Part shown: piece by piece, positions 31,442 to 38,780 of the stretch | Position numbering within the stretch: position 1 is the stretch's first letter | How the letters are laid out: the number at the start of each line of letters is the position of its first letter | Assembly (NCBI RefSeq): GCF_008040105.1 | Contig: NZ_VRMG01000007.1 | Coordinates: 62,001-126,000 of the forward strand | Direction: 5' to 3' | From: Lacisediminihabitans profunda | GTDB taxonomy: Bacteria; Actinomycetota; Actinomycetes; Actinomycetales; Microbacteriaceae | DNA length: 64,000 nucleotides | Program-made: the position numbers and the translations under genes | The notes under the pieces: generated by a model | What the model was told of the DNA's origin: nothing | Database searches by the model: none | The model's input: the letters and a program-made list of their open reading frames with translations, nothing else

Positions 31442-31478
31442 CTCGCCCCCGCGAACCCATAATTTTTCCTCAGCGTCG

Positions 31479-31507
31479 ATTGTGCCCCAAGGGGTGTTTT
31501 ATGACAA
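31479..31507 (-). promoter_or_regulatory. Promoter of the truncated hemoglobin gene
   Basis: On the minus strand TTGTCA (31502-31507) and CACAAT (31479-31484) are spaced by exactly 17 nt, about 35 nt before the ATG at 31441. The hexamers match consensus at 5 and 4 of 6 positions. Confidence 0.55.
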
Positions 31508-31571
31508 ATCCCCACTAAAGGGGCCACCCGTCCGGGGTGCCGGGCCGGGAGTTCTGTGGCAGGGTCGAAGG

Positions 31572-32438
31572 GTGACAGAACCGGCATCCGTGATCCTCGC
31601 TCTCAGCGGCTATCGCGCGGTCATCGAGGCCGACCGCTGGGTGCCCGGCAGCTACACCCTCGTCGTGGACGGTACACCTCAATCCCACGTGAACCTCGAC
31701 GACCCGACCCAACTCTTCTTCGAATACATCCAGCGCATCGGTCACGTGATCGACCAGCTGGGGATGCCCGGCGAGCCGATCACCGCGGTGCACCTCGGAG
31801 CGGGCGCCTTCACGCTGCCGCGCTACATCGAGGCGACACGCCCCGGTTCGCGCCAGCAGGTGATCGAGATCGAGACGGATCTCGTCGACCTCGTTCGCGA
31901 GACGCTGCCGCTGCCCCGCGGCGCATCGATCCGCGTGCGCCACGGCGACGCGCGCGAGGTGCTCGGGCGCCTGCCCGGCGGCCTGCGCGGCCAGGTCGAT
32001 CTCGTGGTGGTCGACGTGTTCAGCGGCGCCCGAACCCCGGCCCACGTGACGAGCCTGGAGTTCTACCGGGAGGCCGTCTCTCTGCTCACACCGGGCGGCG
32101 TGATCGTCGTCAACGTCGCCGACGGCCCGGGGCTCGCGTTCGCCCGCGGCCAGGCGGCCACCGTGCTCGCCGCGACCGGACACGCCGCCGCGCTCGCGGA
32201 GACGCAGATCCTCAAGGGCCGGCGATTCGGCAACGTGGTGCTGGTGGGATCGCGTGAGAGTCTCCCCCTCGAGTGGATGCCGCGCCTGCTCGCCGGCGGG
32301 CCGCATCCCTCCAAGGTGGTCGAGGGGTCGGAGCTGCGCAACTGGATCGCCGGCGCGGCCATCGTGACCGACGACACGGCCGTGCAGTCCCCGCCACCGT
32401 CGAAGAACATCTTCCAGGTCGGCACCCGCGGGGACTAG
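31572..32438 (+). CDS. Spermidine-synthase-like SAM-dependent methyltransferase-fold protein
   Basis: The 288-residue product has the Rossmann fold shared by spermidine synthases and SAM methyltransferases: VHLGAGAFTLPRYI (motif I), VIEIETDLVDLVRE, HGDAREVL and LVVVDVFSGARTP. It lacks a clear polyamine-binding DTTDP-type signature, so the substrate is unknown; actinobacteria have many such proteins named spermidine synthase by homology. The start is GTG at 31572 (MTEPASVIL). The sugar dehydrogenase gene follows after 3 nt, so they are co-transcribed. Confidence 0.8.
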   Translation: MTEPASVILALSGYRAVIEADRWVPGSYTLVVDGTPQSHVNLDDPTQLFFEYIQRIGHVIDQLGMPGEPITAVHLGAGAFTLPRYIEATRPGSRQQVIEIETDLVDLVRETLPLPRGASIRVRHGDAREVLGRLPGGLRGQVDLVVVDVFSGARTPAHVTSLEFYREAVSLLTPGGVIVVNVADGPGLAFARGQAATVLAATGHAAALAETQILKGRRFGNVVLVGSRESLPLEWMPRLLAGGPHPSKVVEGSELRNWIAGAAIVTDDTAVQSPPPSKNIFQVGTRGD

Positions 32439-32441
32439 CCG

Positions 32442-33569
32442 ATGAGTCGCGGAATGCCCCTGCTGGCCGCCGCGGCTGCCGGATGCCTCGCGCTCACTGC
32501 CTGCACGGCCCCGTCCCCCTCGCCGACTCCCCTGCCGCCCGCCCCCACGGCCACGAGCAGCGCCCAGGCGGGCCCTGTGCAGCCGGTCGGGGAACCGCGG
32601 ATCCTCGCCCAGGGGCTCGCCGCTCCGTGGTCGATCCTGAGACTCGGGGACTCCGATTCCACCCTGATCAGCGAGCGGGACAGCGGCACGGTGAGGGAAC
32701 TCACCGCCGCGGGCGAACTGCGCGAGGTCGGGGTCGTGGCCGGGGTGGTCCATCAGGGCGAGGGCGGCCTGCTCGGGCTCGAGATGTTGCGCAGCTCCGA
32801 CCGCACCTGGCTCTACGCGTACCTCACCACGGCATCCGACAACCGCATCGAGAGGATGCCGCTGATCGGCTCGCCCGGGGCGTATTCGCTGGGCAGCCCA
32901 CAGACCGTGCTCGATGGGCTCGCCAAGGCCGGCAACCACGACGGCGGGCGAATCAAGTTCGGGCCGGACTCCATGCTCTACGCCACGGTCGGAGACGCCG
33001 GACAACCGTCGCGCGCGCAGGATCCGTCGTCGCTGAACGGCAAGATCCTGCGGATGACGGCGACCGGCGGGGTGCCGGCCGACAATCCCACCCGCGGTTC
33101 ACTCGTGTATTCGATGGGGCACCGCAATCCTCAGGGCCTCGCCTGGGATGCCACCGGGCAGCTCTGGGCGGCCGAGTTCGGCCAGAACACCTGGGACGAA
33201 CTCAACCGCATCGAGCCAGGAGCCAACTACGGCTGGCCCATCGTGGAGGGCATCGGCGGCAAGTCGGGCTTCGTGGATCCGCTCTACCAGTGGCCGACCT
33301 CCGACGCGAGCCCGAGCGGACTCGCCTTCGTCGACGGCACATTCTTTCTGGCCGCGCTGCGCGGCGAGCGGCTCTGGGCGGTCTCCCCCGCCACCTCGGC
33401 GCCGCCCGTCGCCTTCCTGGGCGGCACCTTCGGTCGACTGCGGGACGTCGTGCCAGGACCGAACGGCACGCTCTGGCTACTCACCAACAACACCGACGGC
33501 CGGGGAACTCCCCACCAGGGTGACGACAAGCTCATCGAGCTGCGCCTCGCACCCGTGTCCTCGGGTTAA
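32442..33569 (+). CDS. PQQ-dependent sugar dehydrogenase-type lipoprotein
   Basis: The 375-residue protein is a predicted lipoprotein: a short basic start, hydrophobic core and lipobox LTAC with Cys at residue 21, followed by a Pro/Ser/Thr linker. The rest is a six-bladed beta-propeller of the soluble glucose/sorbosone dehydrogenase family, with GNHDGGRIKFGPDSMLY, GHRNPQGLAWD and ELNRIEPGANYGWP. Members oxidise aldoses at the cell surface with PQQ; whether PQQ is available here cannot be judged. The gene follows the methyltransferase after 3 nt. Confidence 0.88.
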   Translation: MSRGMPLLAAAAAGCLALTACTAPSPSPTPLPPAPTATSSAQAGPVQPVGEPRILAQGLAAPWSILRLGDSDSTLISERDSGTVRELTAAGELREVGVVAGVVHQGEGGLLGLEMLRSSDRTWLYAYLTTASDNRIERMPLIGSPGAYSLGSPQTVLDGLAKAGNHDGGRIKFGPDSMLYATVGDAGQPSRAQDPSSLNGKILRMTATGGVPADNPTRGSLVYSMGHRNPQGLAWDATGQLWAAEFGQNTWDELNRIEPGANYGWPIVEGIGGKSGFVDPLYQWPTSDASPSGLAFVDGTFFLAALRGERLWAVSPATSAPPVAFLGGTFGRLRDVVPGPNGTLWLLTNNTDGRGTPHQGDDKLIELRLAPVSSG

Positions 33570-33579
33570 CCTCGAAGGG

Positions 33580-34092
33580 ATGATCACCCCCTTTGACCCA
33601 GAGACCCTCCGCGAGAACGTGGACGAAAATGCCGCGCTCGCGCGGCTGAGCGAACTCGGCGACAGCCGCAGCACCGCCGCGCTGGGCGAGAAGGCCGAGC
33701 TCTACCGCATGCTGGGCCGGCTCGACGAGGCGCTCCAGGCCGCCGAGCAGTGCTTTCGGCTCGCCCACTTCACCGGCGACCGGGAACAACTCACCCGGGC
33801 CAGGCTGCGCCGGGCCATCGTGTTCCAGTACCGCGGCGACCTCGACCGGGCGCTCGCAGAGATGGCATCCTGCCGCGCCTCCTCGCGCATCGAGAGCTGG
33901 GATGCGCTCGAGGCGACGGCCGCGCAGCACGAGGGTACGGTGCTGTTCGAGCTGGGCCGCTACGAAGAGGCCAAGGACTCCGTGGCGCACGCCCTCGACA
34001 TCCGGCAGCGCACCGAGGCCCCGCGGGACCAGATCGAGGCCTCTCGTTTCGCCGTCGAGGTGATCATGCGCCGGAGCCTCAAGAATGGCTGA
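33580..34092 (+). CDS. Tetratricopeptide-repeat protein
   Basis: The 170-residue soluble protein contains TPR-like helical pairs, for example AELYRMLGRLDEALQAAEQC (about 46-65) and GTVLFELGRYEEAKDSVAHA (about 123-142), with the periodic G/Y/A pattern of TPR units. It starts with ATG at 33580, 10 nt after the dehydrogenase stop, and overlaps the SprT-like gene by 8 nt. The role is unknown; TPR proteins scaffold protein complexes. Confidence 0.8.
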   Translation: MITPFDPETLRENVDENAALARLSELGDSRSTAALGEKAELYRMLGRLDEALQAAEQCFRLAHFTGDREQLTRARLRRAIVFQYRGDLDRALAEMASCRASSRIESWDALEATAAQHEGTVLFELGRYEEAKDSVAHALDIRQRTEAPRDQIEASRFAVEVIMRRSLKNG

Positions 34093-34558
34093 TCTGGCCA
34101 GGGTGCGCACCTGGGCGAACGCCCTCATCGCCCTGCATCTCGACTCGAGCTGGTCGTTCGCCTTCGACTCGGCCAAGACGCGGGCCGGACTCTGCAACTA
34201 CACCTCGAAGACCATCTCGGTGTCGCGCTACCTCGCGTCGCGGTACGACGACGACGAGGTGCACCAGGTGCTGCTGCACGAGGTTGCGCACGCCATGGCC
34301 GGAACGCGTGCCGGTCACGGACCCCGCTGGAAGGCGGTCGCCGCCGACCTCGGCTACGAGGGCAAGCGGCTGCACGACGGGGAGATCGCCAACGAACTCG
34401 CGCCCTGGGTCGGCGAGTGCCCGGCGGGACACCTGCACTACCGGTACCGCAAGCCCACCCGGGCGCTCGCCTGCGGCAGGTGCTCGCGGCGGTTCGACCC
34501 GGCCAACGCCATCAGCTGGACGCAGCGGGCGGTTGCCCGGCAGCGCCGGGCGGGGTAG
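34085..34558 (+). CDS. SprT-like zinc metallopeptidase-fold protein
   Basis: The 157-residue protein has the HEVAH zinc site (residues 65-69) with a downstream His in GHGPRW as likely third ligand, and a C-terminal zinc ribbon built on CPAGH...CGRCSRRF. This matches the SprT/Spartan-type family. Proteolysis of DNA-protein crosslinks is known for eukaryotic relatives; the bacterial role is not established. It overlaps the TPR gene by 8 nt and ends the plus-strand operon. Confidence 0.85.
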   Translation: MADLARVRTWANALIALHLDSSWSFAFDSAKTRAGLCNYTSKTISVSRYLASRYDDDEVHQVLLHEVAHAMAGTRAGHGPRWKAVAADLGYEGKRLHDGEIANELAPWVGECPAGHLHYRYRKPTRALACGRCSRRFDPANAISWTQRAVARQRRAG

Positions 34559-34568
34559 GCCGCGCCGC

Positions 34569-35003
34569 TCAGGACAGGGTGGACGACTTCACGAACGGCG
34601 CCGTCAGCTGCCAGATCACGTTCTTCCAGTGGCCGAGCATCATGCGACGCTCGTCGCGGTCGGCCAGCTGTTCGTGATGGATGCCGATGGTGGTTCCGGT
34701 GGCCGCCTCCCGCACCGTCAGCTGCAGCGTGGTGTCGTGCGGCCAGTCGTCGGGGCGCCAGGTGAGACGGATCTTCGCGTTCGGCGTGTACGACCGCACC
34801 TCGCCGACCACGGCATCCCGCGTCTCGTACCGCGCACCCTTCTCGAGAGTGAGCGTCGTCTCGCCGAGCCAGACCGCGAGCCCATCACCGAGCAGGTAGT
34901 CCCAGACGACCGCGAGGGGTGCGGTGACGGTCTCCCGAACGCCCACCTCCCAGCCGGCATCCTTCGTCTTGCCGGTCGAGTTCGTGCCCTTGTCGCCTGT
35001 CAT
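34569..35003 (-). CDS. SRPBCC (AHSA1-type) domain protein
   Basis: The 144-residue protein has the START-like fold pattern: WEVGVRETVTAPLAVVWDYL at the N-terminus, a central RLTWRPDDWPHDTTLQLTV strand pair and a C-terminal helix MMLGHWKNVIWQL. AHSA1-type members bind hydrophobic ligands or Hsp90-like partners; no ligand can be inferred. It is convergent with the SprT-like gene, 10 nt apart. Confidence 0.8.
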   Translation of the reverse strand: MTGDKGTNSTGKTKDAGWEVGVRETVTAPLAVVWDYLLGDGLAVWLGETTLTLEKGARYETRDAVVGEVRSYTPNAKIRLTWRPDDWPHDTTLQLTVREAATGTTIGIHHEQLADRDERRMMLGHWKNVIWQLTAPFVKSSTLS

Positions 35004-35090
35004 GCCTCAAGCCTCTCGCACATTGCGCGCCCCGGTCGTCGGTACGGGCAGAATTCGCTGGCGAGGGTGTCTAGGCGCCTCCTGCGGCCT

Positions 35091-35149
35091 CCCGGCTCCC
35101 GGCTCCCGGCTCCCGGCTCTCGGCTCCCGGCTCCCGGCTCCCGGCTCCC
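35091..35149. repeat. Heptanucleotide tandem repeat (CCCGGCT), about 8 copies
   Basis: The unit CCCGGCT repeats about eight times with one variant copy (CTCTCGG) near the middle. It ends about 28 bp before the CGNR gene start and covers where the -35 of that gene's promoter should lie. Because the unit is not a multiple of three and lies outside coding sequence, length changes would alter promoter geometry rather than reading frame. Confidence 0.85.
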
Positions 35150-35155
35150 GCGGGG

Positions 35156-35176
35156 GTAACCGACTATGTTGGTTAC
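35156..35176 (+). promoter_or_regulatory. Leaderless promoter and inverted-repeat operator of the CGNR gene
   Basis: GTAACC (35156-35161) and GGTTAC (35171-35176) are perfect inverted repeats around the -10-like TATGTT (35165-35170). The GTG start follows 6 nt after the -10, exactly where transcription should begin, so the mRNA is probably leaderless. The repeat overlapping the -10 suggests repression, perhaps by the CGNR protein itself. Inference from spacing only. Confidence 0.5.
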
Positions 35177-35767
35177 GTGAATACTGGTCAATGGTTTCTC
35201 TCGACGGACGGAACCCGGTGGTGGTTCGACTCCGGATCGCTCAGTCTCGACTTCGCGTATACCGGATCGATGGGCGCCAACCCCGAGTGGGAGAAGTTCC
35301 GGGCGCCCGGCGACCTCGGCGACTGGCTCGCCGGCCGGTTCGACCGGGTCACGGCCGCGGCGACCGAGGGCGACCTGGTCGACGCGCTCGCCCTCCGCTC
35401 CGCCATCGCCAACCTCGCGCACTCGGTGAGCGACGGGCGGTCGCCGAGCAGCGACGACATCGACACGGTCAATCTCTACGCGGCCACGCCCAACATCCCC
35501 CCGGCACTCGCGGGGGGCAACCGACAGGCCGGCCGCAGCTCGGTGCGCGTCGGACAGGCGCTGTCGAGCATTGCCCGCGACTCCGTCGAACTGTTCGGGG
35601 AGGCCGTCCACGAGCGCATTCGGCTGTGCGCGGCCGACGACTGCGGGTTGATCTTCTTCGACGAGTCGAGATCCAACAATCGCCGCTGGTGTTCGATGCA
35701 GCGCTGCGGCAACCGCTCGAAGGTGCGCGCGCACCGGGCGCGGGCGGCGGCCGGCGACTACTCGTAG
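35177..35767 (+). CDS. CGNR zinc-finger (ABATE-type) putative transcriptional regulator
   Basis: The 196-residue protein has an N-terminal ABATE-like domain beginning WWFDSGSLSLDFAYTG, and a C-terminal CGNR zinc finger: IRLCAADDCGLIFFD then RWCSMQRCGNRSKVRAHR. CGNR proteins are treated as stress-response DNA-binding regulators. The GTG start at 35177 sits immediately after a -10-like element. The stop overlaps the convergent gene by 10 nt. Confidence 0.88.
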   Translation: MNTGQWFLSTDGTRWWFDSGSLSLDFAYTGSMGANPEWEKFRAPGDLGDWLAGRFDRVTAAATEGDLVDALALRSAIANLAHSVSDGRSPSSDDIDTVNLYAATPNIPPALAGGNRQAGRSSVRVGQALSSIARDSVELFGEAVHERIRLCAADDCGLIFFDESRSNNRRWCSMQRCGNRSKVRAHRARAAAGDYS

Positions 35768-36018
35768 ACGCGGATCAGCCGCCAGACGCGGGACTCGGCG
35801 TCGAGCCGCACGTCGAACACGAGGGTAGCGCCCGTGTCGTCGGACCCCTGGAAACGCCAGCCGTCGAGCGAGGGCGGCGGATGGGTGAGGGCGGAATAGT
35901 CCGGCTCCAGCCGCGTCGGGGTGTCGGTGACGCGATACCGGGTGCCGTTCCAGACCACGCGTTGCGGGACTCCGCGTGGCGTGGTCCAGACGGCCACCTC
36001 CTGAACGGTGGATGCCAT
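35758..36018 (-). CDS. Small conserved protein, possibly DUF6504
   Basis: The 86-residue protein is Trp- and Arg-rich (VWTTPRGVPQRVVWNGTRYRV, cut here at VWTTPRGV, then VVWNGTRYRV) and ends VWRLIRVYE. It resembles small actinobacterial DUF6504-type proteins, but I am not certain. No signal or membrane segment is present. It overlaps the CGNR gene's 3' end by 10 nt. Function is unknown. Confidence 0.65.
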   Translation of the reverse strand: MASTVQEVAVWTTPRGVPQRVVWNGTRYRVTDTPTRLEPDYSALTHPPPSLDGWRFQGSDDTGATLVFDVRLDAESRVWRLIRVYE

Positions 36019-36147
36019 GGTCGCCTCCTCAGACCTTCGAATCTTTGTTCGAATAATCTAACGCCGGAGACGGCGACACGCCAAGAGCCCTGTCACCGCA
36101 TCCCTCCCCCATCCCGAAACCGCCGCGGCGGGAGGGACGGTCGAGGG

Positions 36148-36450
36148 CTACTCGGTGACCTGTACTTCTTTCCAGAACGCCACGTAGCTGCTGTAGTCCT
36201 TGCCGACGCGCTCGAACGAGGTCGGGTACGGGGTCGGGTAGCTCCAGGCGCGGTCCTGCAGCACGGTGTCGCCAGACTTCACGCTGAAGTACTGGCACTC
36301 GCCCTTCCACGGGCAGGTGTACGGAGTGGCGCTCTCCACGAGGTACTCGCTCTTCACGCTCTGCGGCGGAAAATACCAGTTGCCCTCGATCTTGATCAGA
36401 TCGTCCTGGGCCGCTTCGGCGATGACGATGTCTCCCAGTACTGCCTTCAT
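36148..36450 (-). CDS. DUF427 family protein
   Basis: The 100-residue product matches DUF427: MKAVLGDIVIAEAAQDDLIK, then GNWYFPPQSVKSEYL, TPYTCPWKGECQYFSV and AWSYPTPYPTSFERVGKDY. DUF427 forms a small beta-tent fold with a conserved cysteine, of unknown function. The start at 36450 is fixed by the family N-terminus; the open frame extends much further without support. It is divergent from the SRPBCC-like gene at 36556. Confidence 0.9.
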   Translation of the reverse strand: MKAVLGDIVIAEAAQDDLIKIEGNWYFPPQSVKSEYLVESATPYTCPWKGECQYFSVKSGDTVLQDRAWSYPTPYPTSFERVGKDYSSYVAFWKEVQVTE

Positions 36451-36555
36451 GTGGTCCTCCAGTTGTGCGAACTCTTGCCGACTGTTCACAACGCGCGCCG
36501 GCGAATCCGCATTCCCGTGGCCCTGGATGTCCCCGGGCGATGACAGACTGCCGCG

Positions 36556-37023
36556 ATGAGAGTGCTCCTCAAACTCGTTCTCGACTGCCCACCGGATGCC
36601 GCCTGGGCGGCCATCAGAAGCCCGCGCGTGTTGCGCGACGTGTCTGCCCCGTTCACCACCTTCGAGTCGCTGGAGGCGGACGGATTCCCGGACGCCTGGG
36701 AGGCGGGTGACCACCCGGTGCTCGTCAAGGCGTTCGGGCTCCTGCCGATCGGCGAGCAGATCATCGGGATCTCGTTTCCGGAACGCGAGGACGGGGTTCG
36801 GATGATGCGCGATACCGGCCGCGGCCTCAGCGGACCGCTCGCCCTCGTCACCTCGTGGCAGCATTCCATCGCGATCGCCCCGACCGCCGACGGCCGAACC
36901 CTGTACCGCGACCAACTCGTCTTCAGCGCCGGCCCGGTCACCCCGCTGCTGTGGGTCGCGTACTGGGCGTTCTGGCAGTGGCGTGCCTTCGGCCTGCGCC
37001 GATTCGCCCCCACCTGGAGGTGA
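36556..37023 (+). CDS. Hypothetical SRPBCC-like protein
   Basis: The 155-residue protein starts MRVLLKLVLDCPPDAAWAAI, a typical first strand and helix of a START/SRPBCC fold, and has an aromatic C-terminal segment LLWVAYWAFWQWRAFGLRRF that could lie on or in the membrane. No closer family is recognised. It is followed after 61 nt by an SDR gene on the same strand. Confidence 0.7.
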   Translation: MRVLLKLVLDCPPDAAWAAIRSPRVLRDVSAPFTTFESLEADGFPDAWEAGDHPVLVKAFGLLPIGEQIIGISFPEREDGVRMMRDTGRGLSGPLALVTSWQHSIAIAPTADGRTLYRDQLVFSAGPVTPLLWVAYWAFWQWRAFGLRRFAPTWR

Positions 37024-37084
37024 GAGCGCTGGACCCGAATACCGCGGGGTCGCGCCGTCCATCGCGCGGGGATATTCTCCGGGG

Positions 37085-37921
37085 ATGACAATCACACTCA
37101 TCACGGGAACGTCCACGGGCATCGGCCTGCAGGTTGCCGTCCAGGCCGCCGCGGCCGGCCACACGGTGGTCGCGACGATGCGCGACCTCGGCAAGGCCGA
37201 CGCGCTGCGTTCCGCGGCGTCCGATGCGGGCGTGACCGTCGACATCCGCCAGCTGGATGTGACGGATGCCGCCTCGATCGCCGCCTGTATCGAGGCGACG
37301 GTCGCCGCGCACGGGGCGATCGACGCCCTGATCAACAACGCCGGATCCGGTCATCTCGGCACCATCGAGCAGGAGGGCCTCGACGCCGTGCGGGACGTGA
37401 TGGAGGTCAACTTCTTCGGCGTCGTCGCCACGACCCGGGCAGCGATGCCCCACCTGCGCGCGTCGAAGGGGCGCGTGCTCACGGTGAGCAGCGTCGGCGG
37501 CATCGTCGGGCAGCCGTTCAACGAGGCATACTGCGCCGCCAAGTTCGCCGTCGAGGGGTTCATGGAGGCGCTCGCCCCCGTTGCCGCGACCGTCGGCGTG
37601 CGGGTGAGCCTCGTGGAGCCGGGCGCCGTGAGCAGCGACTTCGTCGCCAACGTCGGTGCGGACGTGCCGGCGATGGTCGCCGCGGCGGGGGCCTACGGTC
37701 CGGCCCTGGCCGGCTACATCGCGCGCACGACCGCCGCCTTCTCCCCGGCAGCCGCCCAGACACCCGCCGGTGCCGCGGCCGCCATCGTGGAGCTTCTGTT
37801 GGCCGAGACTCCGGCCGTACGCATCCAGACCTCGGATGCGGCGCGCGCGTTCGTCGCCCGCAAGCTCGCCGACCTCGACGGCTCGGCCGTGTTCACCGAG
37901 ACGATCGGCTGGGTGTCGTGA
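37085..37921 (+). CDS. Short-chain dehydrogenase/reductase
   Basis: The 278-residue product is a classical SDR with TGTSTGIG (residues about 6-13) for NAD(P) binding, NNAG, the catalytic Ser in VSSVGG and YCAAK (Tyr-x3-Lys). The AT-MRDL segment after the second strand suggests NADP(H). The substrate is unknown. The start at 37085 is chosen by the family N-terminus. Its stop overlaps the GTG of the DUF1684 gene by 4 nt, implying coupled translation. Confidence 0.9.
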   Translation: MTITLITGTSTGIGLQVAVQAAAAGHTVVATMRDLGKADALRSAASDAGVTVDIRQLDVTDAASIAACIEATVAAHGAIDALINNAGSGHLGTIEQEGLDAVRDVMEVNFFGVVATTRAAMPHLRASKGRVLTVSSVGGIVGQPFNEAYCAAKFAVEGFMEALAPVAATVGVRVSLVEPGAVSSDFVANVGADVPAMVAAAGAYGPALAGYIARTTAAFSPAAAQTPAGAAAAIVELLLAETPAVRIQTSDAARAFVARKLADLDGSAVFTETIGWVS

Positions 37922-38532
37922 CCCCCTTCGACATCGCCGACTGGCGCCGACGGATCTTCGCGCTCTACGCCGAGGTGCGTGCCTCCACCGACCTGTTCGC
38001 CGCCCACGACCTGTGGCGCCGGGAGCGCGACCGGATGTTCGCCGAGCATCCGGCCTCCCCGCTGCTGCCGGAAGACCTCGCCGAATTCACGGGTCTTCCG
38101 GTGACCCCGTACGACCCGGCCTGGCGGTTCGAGGTGGAGGTGCGCCCGGCGGAGCCCAAGCACATGGACTTCGAGACGGGAACCGACGGCATCGTGCCGT
38201 TCGACCTCATCGGCATCGCCGACGTGCCGGGCGTCGGACCCCTCGACGTCTGGAAGCTCGGCAGCTACGGCGGCGGGATCTTCCTGCCGGTGAAGGACGC
38301 CCTCGCGGGCACGGCCGGCGGAACCTACGGCGGCGGCCGCTACCTCATCGACACGATCAAGGGAGCGGACCTCGGTCGCGGCGGCACCCCGGACTCGCTC
38401 GTGCTCGACTTCAACTTCGCCTACAACCCGAGCTGCGCCTACGACCCGGAGTGGGCCTGCCCGCTGGCCCAGGCCGGCAACCGCGTGTCCGTGGAGATCC
38501 CGGCCGGCGAGCGCTACAGCGGCAAGTATTAG
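37918..38532 (+). CDS. DUF1684 family protein
   Basis: The 204-residue product begins with GTG at 37918 and carries the DUF1684 signature: LWRRERDRMFAEHPASPL near the N-terminus, GTYGGGRYLIDTIKGAD, and LDFNFAYNPSCAYDPEWACP near the C-terminus with likely metal- or flavin-site residues. The biochemical role is unknown. It is coupled to the upstream SDR. Confidence 0.9.
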   Translation: MTPFDIADWRRRIFALYAEVRASTDLFAAHDLWRRERDRMFAEHPASPLLPEDLAEFTGLPVTPYDPAWRFEVEVRPAEPKHMDFETGTDGIVPFDLIGIADVPGVGPLDVWKLGSYGGGIFLPVKDALAGTAGGTYGGGRYLIDTIKGADLGRGGTPDSLVLDFNFAYNPSCAYDPEWACPLAQAGNRVSVEIPAGERYSGKY

Positions 38533-38573
38533 CCTCGCGACGGCGCCTTGGAGGCCCGAAATCGCGTGGGTGC

Positions 38574-38780
38574 TATGCTGGAGTTACCTGTGAAACCATG
38601 ACGGTTTCCCTGCGTCGTTGAACGCTCCCTCTTCTCGTCCGCCTCGGCGGACTCGTAGATACTTCTCCGGCGAACGGATGTGGCCATCGCCACCTTCGCC
38701 ATTCACACCGATTCCCCGTGTCAATCGACACGACGGAATCCCGGTGTGCACCGATGCCCGAAAGGCACCACACCATCATC
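38574..38780 (+). promoter_or_regulatory. Extended -10 promoter and structured leader of the RNA helicase gene
   Basis: TGC-TATGCT (38571-38579) is an extended -10. A leader of about 195 nt follows with three hairpins: GAAACC/GGTTTC (38592-38608), GTCCGCC/GGCGGAC (38637-38652), and a long composite stem at 38704-38748 built from CACACCG/CGGTGTG, ATTCC/GGAAT and CGTGTC/GACACG. The last ends about 30 nt before the ATG. Long structured leaders are typical of cold-shock RNA helicase genes; regulation here is inferred. Confidence 0.55.
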
